Part shown: positions 1 to 6,636 of the stretch, piece by piece
Numbering within the stretch: the stretch's first letter is position 1
Layout: every line of letters starts with the position of its first letter
NCBI GenBank assembly: GCA_002502785.1
Contig: DAQG01000091.1
Location: 1 to 33,510 of the forward strand
Direction of reading: 5' to 3'
DNA from: Methanothrix harundinacea
Lineage (GTDB): Archaea; Halobacteriota; Methanosarcinia; Methanotrichales; Methanotrichaceae
Length of the DNA: 33,510 nt
The notes under the pieces: generated by a model
Databases searched by the model: none
The model's input: the letters and a program-made list of their open reading frames with translations, nothing else
What the model was told of the DNA's origin: nothing
Program-made: the position numbers and the translations under genes

Positions 1-1176
1 CCACACAAAACAGCGAGGAGCCCTTGTTTCAGACGGGCGAACTTCAGTGGCTTCGCCACCTTCGATAAAGCCACATTTGGAAGTAACGTCTACTTCAGTG
101 AGGCTCAGTCCAAAGATGAGGCTCACTTCATAAATACCCAGTTTAACAATAGAGCCGCCTTTTATAATGCACGATTTTTCCAAGATACCTTCTTCGAAAA
201 TGTGGGGTTTGGCGGCTATGCCGACTTCGAACAAGCTCAGTTCAACCTAACAGCTGATTTCAAAGATGCTCATTTTGGTGGAAATGCCGACTTCGACCAA
301 ACTCAGTTCAACCTAACAGCTGATTTCAGAGATGCTCATTTTGGTGGAAATGCCGACTTCGACCAAATTCAATTCAACCAAACAGCCTACTTTGAGGGGG
401 CACTATTCAATGACTCTACCAGCTTCGAAGGATCTCAATTTTACAGCACGACTAATTTCAACGAAACCCAATTCGATAAAGATGCTTATTTTAGCGATGC
501 CCAGTTCAACAGCACTGCCGACTTCACTAGCTGCTGGTTTAAGGGTGATGCCCTTTTTGAGAATACGACTTTTAGGGGCGAGCTTTCCTTAACAAGGACC
601 AGATACGACAATCTATTCATCAGGTGGCATAATATTAACGGCGGATTGGCTTATGATGATACAGCTTACTTTTCATTGCTGAAGAACTTTAAAGAATTGG
701 GCTACTTTGAGGACTACGACAGCTGCTACTTCGAGTACAGGAAAGAACGCCGAAACCAGAATTGGCCCCTGGTGGGCAAATGGGAGCAAGCCTTCAGGAA
801 GAAGATAGACCTCTCGCTTGAATGGTTTTACGGCTACGGAACAAAGCCTCTCAACGCTCTCTTTTTCTCCCTTGGAATCATCTCAGTATTCGGGGCATTC
901 TGGCGTTTAATAGGCCTTGGAAAAGCAGAAGAAGCGGTAGACGAGTACAGCCTGCCAGATGACGAGCACGACGGCATACTGGAGATCCTCGCCTTCAGCG
1001 CCACGGTCTTCCTCTCCGGAACGAGGCTCTTCATCGAGCCGCCACCCCTCCCGAAGATAGGGGGACGGTCCCGATCTCTGATAAGAGGGGCCTTCATCTT
1101 CGAGAGAATTCTCGGGGCGCTCTTCTCGATCCTCTTCTTCCTCGCCATCAGCGGGACGGTGGTGAGGCAGCTGTAG
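1..1176 (+). CDS. Pentapeptide-type repeat protein with C-terminal two-helix membrane region (5' end outside window)
   Basis: The frame is open from base 1 with no stop, so the gene starts before the window; the GTG at 202 is internal. The visible part is a solenoid of A(D/N)F-type units, with Phe spaced alternately 5 and 6 residues apart, up to about base 570. It is followed by a linker also found in the convergent neighbour (WHNINGGLAYDD and YFSLLKNFKEL, then a YFEYRK-like motif). Two hydrophobic helices come last (around bases 855-915 and 1110-1165), with a hydrophobic loop between them. The layout is helix-loop-helix as in two-TM ion channels, but no potassium selectivity filter is visible. 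Pentapeptide-type repeats fold as right-handed quadrilateral beta-helices. Its role is unknown; a repeat sensor joined to a membrane anchor or degenerate channel is an inference. Confidence 0.75.
   Translation, partial: PHKTARSPCFRRANFSGFATFDKATFGSNVYFSEAQSKDEAHFINTQFNNRAAFYNARFFQDTFFENVGFGGYADFEQAQFNLTADFKDAHFGGNADFDQTQFNLTADFRDAHFGGNADFDQIQFNQTAYFEGALFNDSTSFEGSQFYSTTNFNETQFDKDAYFSDAQFNSTADFTSCWFKGDALFENTTFRGELSLTRTRYDNLFIRWHNINGGLAYDDTAYFSLLKNFKELGYFEDYDSCYFEYRKERRNQNWPLVGKWEQAFRKKIDLSLEWFYGYGTKPLNALFFSLGIISVFGAFWRLIGLGKAEEAVDEYSLPDDEHDGILEILAFSATVFLSGTRLFIEPPPLPKIGGRSRSLIRGAFIFERILGALFSILFFLAISGTVVRQL
241..387 (+). repeat. 66-bp tandem repeat inside the pentapeptide gene
   Basis: The segment beginning TTCAACCTAACAGCTGATTT at 241 recurs at 307 almost unchanged, and a third diverged copy begins at 373. 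The period is 66 bases (22 residues), two 11-residue turns, and stays in frame. The near-identity at DNA level suggests recent expansion of the solenoid. Confidence 0.8.
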
Positions 1177-1183
1177 CCGGGTA

Positions 1184-2560
1184 TCATCTGATGAACTTGC
1201 GCCCTAGGACGACCACGAATAATGCCATTAATAGATAGCCGAGGATCGCCTCGATCATGGCTACAGTTCGAAGCCATCTTCCAATCGTTAGGTTATCCGG
1301 ATCTCCGCCGGTGAACGTCATTACGCTAAAATAGAAGCTCTCAAAAAGCGATTCTGAGCTCCCTATAAAAAAGACCCATCCGATAACGACGATACAAAAC
1401 ATGCAGATAACAGTGTGAATTGGGCGAACACCATACCCACAAGATATCCAGGAGGCAACATCCGAAAGCTTTGACCAATCCCAGCCACTTTCTCCACTAT
1501 ACAATCTCTTACGATCCTGGCTCACCTTACGATATTGATAATAGCATTCATCGGCGTCGCTGTAACGCTCTATGGTTTTGAAGTTTTTTATTAATGTCAG
1601 GTATGTAGGGCCGTCATAAACTAAGCTATTTTTAATTGAGGGCCACGTTATATATAATCGATCAAATTTCAAATTATTTAAGGCTAAGCGGTAATCGAAT
1701 TCTGCATTTTGGAAGTGAACATCGGCTTTGAATTTAGCCCAACTAAATTCGGCATTGCCCCCGAATTTAACGTTATCGAATTTGGCATCACTGTCAAACT
1801 CAACTTTTATGAAGTCTGCATCGCCGCTAAATACAGCTAAAACGAAATCTGCATAACCGCTGAAACGAGAATAACCAAAATTAGCATTACAGAAGAAATG
1901 TGTGCTCATAAAGCTGGCATTACCACCAAAATTAGTATCGGAGAACTTAGCATAAAAACTAAACCGTGCCAATGCGAAGCTGATATCGCCACTTAATTTG
2001 GTGTTATTAAAGCTGGTGTAGCCATTAAACTGAGATGCCCGAAAGTCGGCATCTTCTTTGAACTGAGCGTGCCCGAAATTGGCATTGCCACTGAACTGCG
2101 CCCTATGGAAGTCGGCAGCAGCCAAATCCGCCTCAGTGAAGTCAGCAACACCGTTGAACTGTGCATCTCTGAAATCGGTGATGCCTTGACCTACGAATTT
2201 GGCCTTTTTGAAATTAGCATTTAGTAGGAATTCTGCACCACTGAAGTTGGCATTACCAAACTCAGCTTCTGAAAATTCCGCATCCTTTCTAAAACAAGCG
2301 CCACCAAAGTCTATTTCACTTTTGTAGAATTTAGATCCGCTAAAAGAGACCGCTTCTTCGAAGACGGCGTTGTTAAAGTTCACACCAGTCCCAATATTCG
2401 AGTTCGTTATCTCGATTGGAACGGGAATATGAGCGCGACCCTTGTCATCCTTAAGCTGATCCAAGTTCAGGTTGCCCTCAATCTCCCTGTTATCGTATTT
2501 TACCGGCTTGCCAGCCAGTATATCGGCCAGGATGTTCTCAGCTTTGACCAAGTCTGCCAT
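1184..2560 (-). CDS. Pentapeptide-type repeat protein fused to an Ion_trans_2-like two-helix channel domain
   Basis: 458 aa. Residues about 1-55 are a short N-terminal region. Residues about 55-285 are a repeat solenoid with Phe every 5 then 6 residues (ANFSGAEF, ADFHRAQF, ANFGHAQF). A conserved linker (YLTLIKNFKTIE, YYQYRK) is shared with the convergent gene ending at 1176. The C-terminus has TM1 (VICMFCIVVIGWVFFI), a pore-loop-like stretch (SFYFSVMTFTGGDPDNL) and TM2 (AILGYLLMALFVVVLG). This is the two-TM potassium channel layout, but TFTGGDP stands where TxGYGD is expected, so selectivity is uncertain. The ATG lies directly after a GGAGGG. It is convergent with the first gene (7-base gap), and the two are paralogues. 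A ligand- or surface-sensing channel is an inference. Confidence 0.8.
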   Translation of the reverse strand: MADLVKAENILADILAGKPVKYDNREIEGNLNLDQLKDDKGRAHIPVPIEITNSNIGTGVNFNNAVFEEAVSFSGSKFYKSEIDFGGACFRKDAEFSEAEFGNANFSGAEFLLNANFKKAKFVGQGITDFRDAQFNGVADFTEADLAAADFHRAQFSGNANFGHAQFKEDADFRASQFNGYTSFNNTKLSGDISFALARFSFYAKFSDTNFGGNASFMSTHFFCNANFGYSRFSGYADFVLAVFSGDADFIKVEFDSDAKFDNVKFGGNAEFSWAKFKADVHFQNAEFDYRLALNNLKFDRLYITWPSIKNSLVYDGPTYLTLIKNFKTIERYSDADECYYQYRKVSQDRKRLYSGESGWDWSKLSDVASWISCGYGVRPIHTVICMFCIVVIGWVFFIGSSESLFESFYFSVMTFTGGDPDNLTIGRWLRTVAMIEAILGYLLMALFVVVLGRKFIR

Positions 2561-2802
2561 TCCCTCCGAACTTATCTCGATCTTTGCTTTTTCACTTCTA
2601 GGTAGATTCTAGATAGATGTTTCTGATGCTCTGTGAACTAATTAACGCTTTGTGGATCAATCTATTTTTGATCCGCCATAGTTTGCTTTACGCAGTTACA
2701 GAACGACACCTATCCGTAATCGGGAAATGACTTTGACATCTTTCACCATCCCGCTAGGATACTTTGGCGCGATGGGAAAAACTCTTTCAGAAAGAAACGC
2801 GC

Positions 2803-2813
2803 AATAAATTATA
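2803..2813 (+). promoter_or_regulatory. TATA-like box of the sulfur-transfer cluster
   Basis: AT-rich AATAAATTATA centred about 22-25 bases before the GTG starts at 2829/2832, the usual archaeal distance for a leaderless transcript. This is inferred from position and composition only. Confidence 0.45.
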
Positions 2814-2828
2814 GGACTTTTCGAGGCG

Positions 2829-3062
2829 GTGGTGCGATTGGCTGAGATCAAGGTGGACTGCAGGGGCCAAAACTGCCCTGTGCCCCTGGTGGAGACGAGA
2901 AAGGCCCTGAAAAAGGCGGCGCCGGGGGACGTGGTGGAGGTGACGGGGGACCATCCCGCATCCAGAAAGGAGATCCCGATGGCGGTGAAGGCGCTGGGTC
3001 TTGAGCTTCTGGAGGTAGAGGGCGAGGAGGGGGGAGAATGGCGAATCAGGATAAAGAGATGA
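2829..3062 (+). CDS. tusA: TusA/SirA-family sulfur carrier protein
   Basis: 77 aa, normal length for TusA. The N-terminal signature VDCRGQNCPVPL contains Cys16 of the CPxP motif, which carries the persulfide in this family; Cys11 is also present. The rest fits the small two-layer alpha-beta TusA fold. The start is GTG 2829, with GTG 2832 and TTG 2838 as alternatives; a TATA-like box about 22 bases upstream favours a leaderless start. Its 3' end overlaps the DsrE-like gene by 25 bases, and the IscS/IscU pair follows. Known role of the family: passing sulfane sulfur between proteins. Inference here: it delivers sulfur for Fe-S or other thio-cofactor assembly. Confidence 0.88.
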   Translation: MVRLAEIKVDCRGQNCPVPLVETRKALKKAAPGDVVEVTGDHPASRKEIPMAVKALGLELLEVEGEEGGEWRIRIKR

Positions 3063-3490
3063 AAGAAGAAGGCGCGGATAAGGTCACGATAATCGTTCAC
3101 AGCGGCGACCTCGACAAGATCTACAGCGCCCTGATAATCGCAAACGGCGCTCTCGCCATGGGGATGGAGGCGACCTTCTTCTTCACCTTCTGGGGGCTTC
3201 AGCGGCTGAAGAAGGGCGGCCTGGAGAAGGGCCCTCTCTCGAAGATGAACATGCTGGGCCTCGGCCGCTGGATGGTGTTGCGTCGGATGAGGGCGGCGAA
3301 GGTGGCATCTCTCGAAAAGCTTCTCTCGGACTTCAAGGAGCTGGATGGCAAGATCATCGCCTGCGAGATGACGATGGAGGTTATGGGGATCAGAAAAGAG
3401 GACCTGCGAGTGGACCTGATCGACGAGTACGGGGCCGTCGGGACCTACGTCCAGGAGGCTAGAGGATCGGCGATCAACCTCTTCATCTGA
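3038..3490 (+). CDS. DsrE-family (DsrE2-like) sulfur-transfer protein
   Basis: 150 aa. Residues 15-50 (VTIIVHSGDLDKIYSALIIA, then GMEATFFFTFWGL) match the start of DsrE/DsrF-like proteins, including the FFTFWGLQRLKK stretch typical of the DsrE2/peroxiredoxin-related subgroup. A single Cys109 in IIACEMTMEVMG sits where the sulfur-binding cysteine of this group lies. The ATG at 3038 lies inside tusA, so the two are probably translationally coupled. DsrE and TusA proteins commonly pass sulfur to each other. No membrane anchor is obvious, although residues 45-53 are hydrophobic. Confidence is high for the family and moderate for the partner. Confidence 0.85.
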   Translation: MANQDKEMKEEGADKVTIIVHSGDLDKIYSALIIANGALAMGMEATFFFTFWGLQRLKKGGLEKGPLSKMNMLGLGRWMVLRRMRAAKVASLEKLLSDFKELDGKIIACEMTMEVMGIRKEDLRVDLIDEYGAVGTYVQEARGSAINLFI

Positions 3491-3544
3491 GAATGGCGTT
3501 TTTTGATTTTGAATTGAGGAGAGATCAGGAGGGATCAGAAGAAG

Positions 3545-4714
3545 ATGTTTGAAACTTCCGTTTATCTTGACAACGCCTCCAGCACCAGGCTCGACGAGAG
3601 GGTGATGGAGGCGATGAAGCCCTACTTCTTTGAGGTCTACGCCGTGGCGACCTCAGAGTTCGGTTACTCCATGGGGATCGAGGCGAAAGAGGCCCTCACG
3701 GGAGCGAGGGAGAAGCTCGCCGGGATGCTTCGGGCCGGACCCGAGGAGGTCGTCTTCACCTCCGGGTCCACCGAGTCGAGCAATATGGCCATTAAGGGCG
3801 TCGCCCTCGCCCTCGGCAAAAAGAAGGGCCGCCACATCATAACGACGAAGATCGAGGACTTCCCAGTCCTTCACAGCGCCCGGGCCCTGGAGCGGGACGG
3901 CTTTGAGGTGACGTATCTTGAGGTTGATGGCGACGGCATCGTCGATCCCGACAGGCTCGGTGAGGCGATCAGAAAGGAGACGATCCTCGTCTCGATCCAG
4001 CACGCAAACCAGGAGATTGGGACGGTACAAGACGTGGAGGCGATCGGTCAGATCTGCATGGACCGCCACGTCCTCTTTCACACCGACGCGACCCACACAT
4101 TCCGGCGGCTTCCCATCGACGCCGATCGGGTTCCTGCAGACCTGATCACCATCTCCGCCCACACGATCCACGGGCCGCGGGGCGTCGGCGGGCTCTACAT
4201 CAGGGAGAAGACTCCGATTGCCAAATGGATGGACGGCGGCTACCAGGAGTTCGACCGACGGGCGGGCCTTGAGAACATCCCCGGAGCCGTCGGGTTTGCC
4301 GCGGCCGCTGAACTCGTCACCTTTGATGAGAACGAGCGTTTGAGGAGCATGCGTGATCGGATCCTCGACCGGGCCCTCACCGAAATCTCCGCGACGACTT
4401 TGAACGGTCACAGGGAGAAAAGGACGCCCCAGAACGCCAACGTCACCTTCCACCTGGTGGAGGGCGAGTCGATCACCCTCCACCTGGACATGAGGGGCTT
4501 TGCGGTGAGCACGGGCTCCGCCTGCTTCTCACGGTCTCTTGAGGCAAGTCACGTGATAGCGGGTATAGGGGGCGACCACGAGCGGGCCCACGGGTCGGTC
4601 CGGTTCACCCTGGGCAGGTACAACACCATGGAAGAGGCGAACGCCGTAGTCGACGCCATCTCTGAGGTGGTGAAGAGCCTCCGGAAGATCAGCCCCCTGG
4701 GCAAAGGAAAGTAG
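3545..4714 (+). CDS. iscS: IscS-like cysteine desulfurase homologue lacking the PLP Schiff-base lysine
   Basis: 389 aa, full length for class-V aminotransferase-type desulfurases. Typical family features are YLDNASST at the N-terminus, FTSGSTESSN (71-80), HANQEIGTVQD (153-163) and the mobile loop STGSACFS with Cys327, the persulfide cysteine. However, the motif SAHK(x)GPKG of IscS reads SAHTIHGPRG here, so the PLP lysine is Thr207. The PLP-stacking His of the EHKAVLD motif is Asp105 (EDFPVLH), and the DATQ glutamine is His184. Archaeoglobus fulgidus IscS is a known precedent: it lacks the lysine and, as isolated, has no desulfurase activity, but it still binds IscU. The gene is 17 bases before iscU. 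Inferred role: scaffold partner or sulfur acceptor, not a classical desulfurase. Confidence 0.85.
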   Translation: MFETSVYLDNASSTRLDERVMEAMKPYFFEVYAVATSEFGYSMGIEAKEALTGAREKLAGMLRAGPEEVVFTSGSTESSNMAIKGVALALGKKKGRHIITTKIEDFPVLHSARALERDGFEVTYLEVDGDGIVDPDRLGEAIRKETILVSIQHANQEIGTVQDVEAIGQICMDRHVLFHTDATHTFRRLPIDADRVPADLITISAHTIHGPRGVGGLYIREKTPIAKWMDGGYQEFDRRAGLENIPGAVGFAAAAELVTFDENERLRSMRDRILDRALTEISATTLNGHREKRTPQNANVTFHLVEGESITLHLDMRGFAVSTGSACFSRSLEASHVIAGIGGDHERAHGSVRFTLGRYNTMEEANAVVDAISEVVKSLRKISPLGKGK

Positions 4715-4731
4715 AGTAGAGGTGGATTGAA

Positions 4732-5370
4732 ATGAGCAAGTTTCCTTACAGCGACCTGGTTCTCGAGCACTTCAAACATCCTCGCAACGTAGGCGAGATC
4801 GAAGACCCCGACGGCAAGGCGATGGAGGGAAGCCCGGCCTGCGGCGACATGGTCTCGGTCCACATCAAGGTGGACGAAGCGACGAAGACGATCTCAGACA
4901 TAAAGTTCCAGTCCTACGGCTGCGCCTCGAACATAGCCACCGGCTCCATCATCACCGAGCTTGCCAAGGGAAAGACCCTGGAGGAGGCGAAGAAGATCAC
5001 CTGGAAACAGGCCTCCGAGGCCCTGGGGGGCCTTCCGCCGATCAAGGCCCACTGCTCGGTCCTGGCCGTGGAGGGGCTCAGGTCCGCCATCAGGGATTAC
5101 GAGGAGAGGCACGGCCTCGTCGCCGAGAAGGTCCCGACGACCCGGGAAGTGGTGGAAAAGCGGCTTAAGAAGGTGATGAACCCCCTCTCCGGCCTTGACC
5201 TCGTAAGGACGAAGCTCGTCAGTGAGATCGAGGTGAAGGACGGTAAAGTGAAGGTCGTGATCGACCTTCCACCCGGCCACCAGTTTGCCAACGCCATCAG
5301 GGAAGAGGTTGTCGAGAAGATCGAGCCCCTCTGGGACGTGGAAGAGGTCGAGGTCGTCTTCACGGAATAG
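4732..5370 (+). CDS. iscU: IscU/NifU-N Fe-S scaffold fused to a DUF59 (MIP18-type) domain
   Basis: 212 aa. Residues 1-128 are an IscU scaffold: YSDLVLEHFKHPRNVGEI, then PACGDM (Cys37, Asp39), YGCASN (Cys64) and AHCSVLA (Cys108), which are the three cluster-ligand cysteines. Residues about 137-212 (VVEKRLKKVMNPLSGLDLV, VKVVIDLPPGHQFANAIREE, EVEVVFTE) resemble the FeS_assembly_P/DUF59 domain found in MIP18, SufT and the N-terminus of some Mrp/ApbC proteins. A normal IscU is about 130 aa, so the extra 80 residues are a real fusion. It sits directly after the IscS-like gene and is probably co-transcribed. Scaffold function is well supported by the ligands; the purpose of the fused domain (cluster transfer or docking) is inferred. 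Confidence 0.87.
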   Translation: MSKFPYSDLVLEHFKHPRNVGEIEDPDGKAMEGSPACGDMVSVHIKVDEATKTISDIKFQSYGCASNIATGSIITELAKGKTLEEAKKITWKQASEALGGLPPIKAHCSVLAVEGLRSAIRDYEERHGLVAEKVPTTREVVEKRLKKVMNPLSGLDLVRTKLVSEIEVKDGKVKVVIDLPPGHQFANAIREEVVEKIEPLWDVEEVEVVFTE

Positions 5371-5396
5371 AAGTGGCGTTGGAGGCGTGAGATAGG

Positions 5397-5406
5397 TATA
5401 TCTAAA
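5397..5406 (+). promoter_or_regulatory. TATA-like box before the acidic hypothetical gene
   Basis: TATATCTAAA is centred about 29 bases before the ATG at 5430, and no Shine-Dalgarno is evident. This suggests a leaderless transcript separate from iscU. Confidence 0.45.
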
Positions 5407-5429
5407 TCGGCCTCGATGAACCTTGATCG

Positions 5430-6254
5430 ATGAAGGTCGATCTCGATCAGATGCTCGCCCTCGCAGGCGACCTCGTGCAGGAGGACGCGAGGGACAGGTT
5501 CCGCCGATTCCTCCTCGAGTCGACGAAGGACTCCGACTCGATAAGGGAACTCGTAGCCCAAGCCCAAAATAGTCCCGACCTGCAACACCGTCTCGCCCTC
5601 CAGGATCTGGTCTGGAGTCTTGGGACTCCTCTGGGCTTTGAGCCGAGCCTCCAGTTCGGAGGGTACTGGAAGTCTCCTTCCGACGTCCACTTTCTTCTGG
5701 CTATGGTGGCCGAGGATGAGCCACTGGACCTCTCCGCCCTTCTCAGCCGGGCAGAAAGCCTCGTCTCGATCTCCGCCGCCGCACCTGCGGGCGAGGGGGC
5801 GGGAGATTTGGAGGTCGCGAAAACTGATGAGGTAAAGGAAGAAGAGGATGGTCTGAGCGCCCTCGGCCTTCTCGTCGTCGGGGATTCAGAGATCCTCCGC
5901 GTCGAGGACGCCATCATCGAGGAGGACGAGGAGGGACAGGTTCGGGCGATCTCGATCTCGGCGCTCCTATCCCTGGCAAGGGTAGTAAAGGATTATCACC
6001 TCATCCACGAGGACGTTCTCCTGCTCCTTCTCACCTCTGGCCCCTCCGTCGACCCCATCATCGACCTCATCTCCCGCATCATATCCCAGTGCGAAGCCGA
6101 GACCCCGACCCTGGAGGAGATCGCCCAGATGCTGGGGCCTCTCGGGCGGGGCGGCGAGAGCACGCCCGAAGAGGCGCTGCAGGACCTGATCGATCAGAGC
6201 CAGTACTACGCCTTCGGGAACCGGGGCTCGGGCCGAAGGCAGACGAGGCTCTAA
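5430..6254 (+). CDS. Hypothetical acidic alpha-helical protein
   Basis: 274 aa; not recognised. No signal peptide or membrane helix is seen. It is rich in Asp, Glu and Leu and looks mostly helical. A low-complexity acidic linker (about residues 115-145, with VAKTDEVKEEEDG) separates an N-terminal part (1-110, with WSLGTPLGFEPSLQFGGYW) from a C-terminal part (145-250). The C-terminal part contains ISALLSLARVVKDYHLI and LLLLLTSGPSVDPIIDLISR; the tail is basic (GSGRRQTRL). The ATG is placed by the TATA-like box 29 bases upstream. It follows iscU on the same strand after 59 bases but seems to have its own promoter. No function is proposed. Confidence 0.7.
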   Translation: MKVDLDQMLALAGDLVQEDARDRFRRFLLESTKDSDSIRELVAQAQNSPDLQHRLALQDLVWSLGTPLGFEPSLQFGGYWKSPSDVHFLLAMVAEDEPLDLSALLSRAESLVSISAAAPAGEGAGDLEVAKTDEVKEEEDGLSALGLLVVGDSEILRVEDAIIEEDEEGQVRAISISALLSLARVVKDYHLIHEDVLLLLLTSGPSVDPIIDLISRIISQCEAETPTLEEIAQMLGPLGRGGESTPEEALQDLIDQSQYYAFGNRGSGRRQTRL

Positions 6255-6488
6255 GACATTTTTTACATTGACGGAAGGATTTGTTACTGGCGCGAAGGGC
6301 GGCGGGACAGACCTGGTGCTCGACTTCGAGCTAGTGAGGATCGAGTGAATGCTGAAAAAATTCGCAGAGAAAGTCGCCAGTGCCAATAAATACTGAATAT
6401 CTTAGGAGGACTTCGAGTATCCCACAACTAGCGTTTTATGTGGGGCTTTACCTCAACGTTTTCAATTCGAACGTTCTATTAACCAGAG
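6255..6488. other. Intergenic stretch, nothing recognised
   Basis: No credible gene. A short open stretch at about 6278-6348 on the + strand ends in a stop, followed by a 15-codon ORF; neither resembles anything I know. From 6489 the sequence becomes the first copy of the repeated spacer of the A/B array. Confidence 0.5.
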
Positions 6489-6508
6489 TTTATTTTTGAG
6501 TTTTTTTT
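6489..6508 (+). terminator. T-rich terminator-like motif, spacer copy 1
   Basis: TTTATTTTTGAGTTTTTTTT recurs almost unchanged after modules 1, 2 and 3 of the array. Archaeal termination commonly uses T-runs without a stem. No B gene precedes this copy, which suggests that another module once lay upstream or that the spacer was duplicated as part of the unit. Confidence 0.5.
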
Positions 6509-6548
6509 ATCTAGATTATCTGCCCCTGGCGGGCCTTCCAATAAGTTC

Positions 6549-6627
6549 ACAAATCATTATGTACACGATTTTTGGAATAATCGAAAGTTATATCTGACTT
6601 AAACCGAAGCGCGTGTCAGGATTGGAG
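6549..6627 (+). promoter_or_regulatory. Conserved promoter/leader of array module 1
   Basis: Contains AAATCATTATGTACACGATT, then TTATATCTGACTTAAACCGA with the TATA-like TTATAT at 6588, then TCAGGATTGGAG carrying the Shine-Dalgarno GGAG (6624-6627). The same order and spacing occur before all four A genes. A TATA box at 6588 predicts a transcript start near 6615 and a leader of roughly 20 bases. Confidence 0.65.
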
Positions 6628-6636
6628 ATATCTCCC

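Noticed and set aside
3653..4483. 276-codon minus-strand frame opposite iscS
   Set aside because: Overlaps a clearly conserved enzyme gene and shows no domain.
6613..6636. GTG 6613 as start of A1
   Set aside because: The matching position is followed by an in-frame stop in A2 and is not a start codon in A3; the conserved start is the later TTG/CTG.
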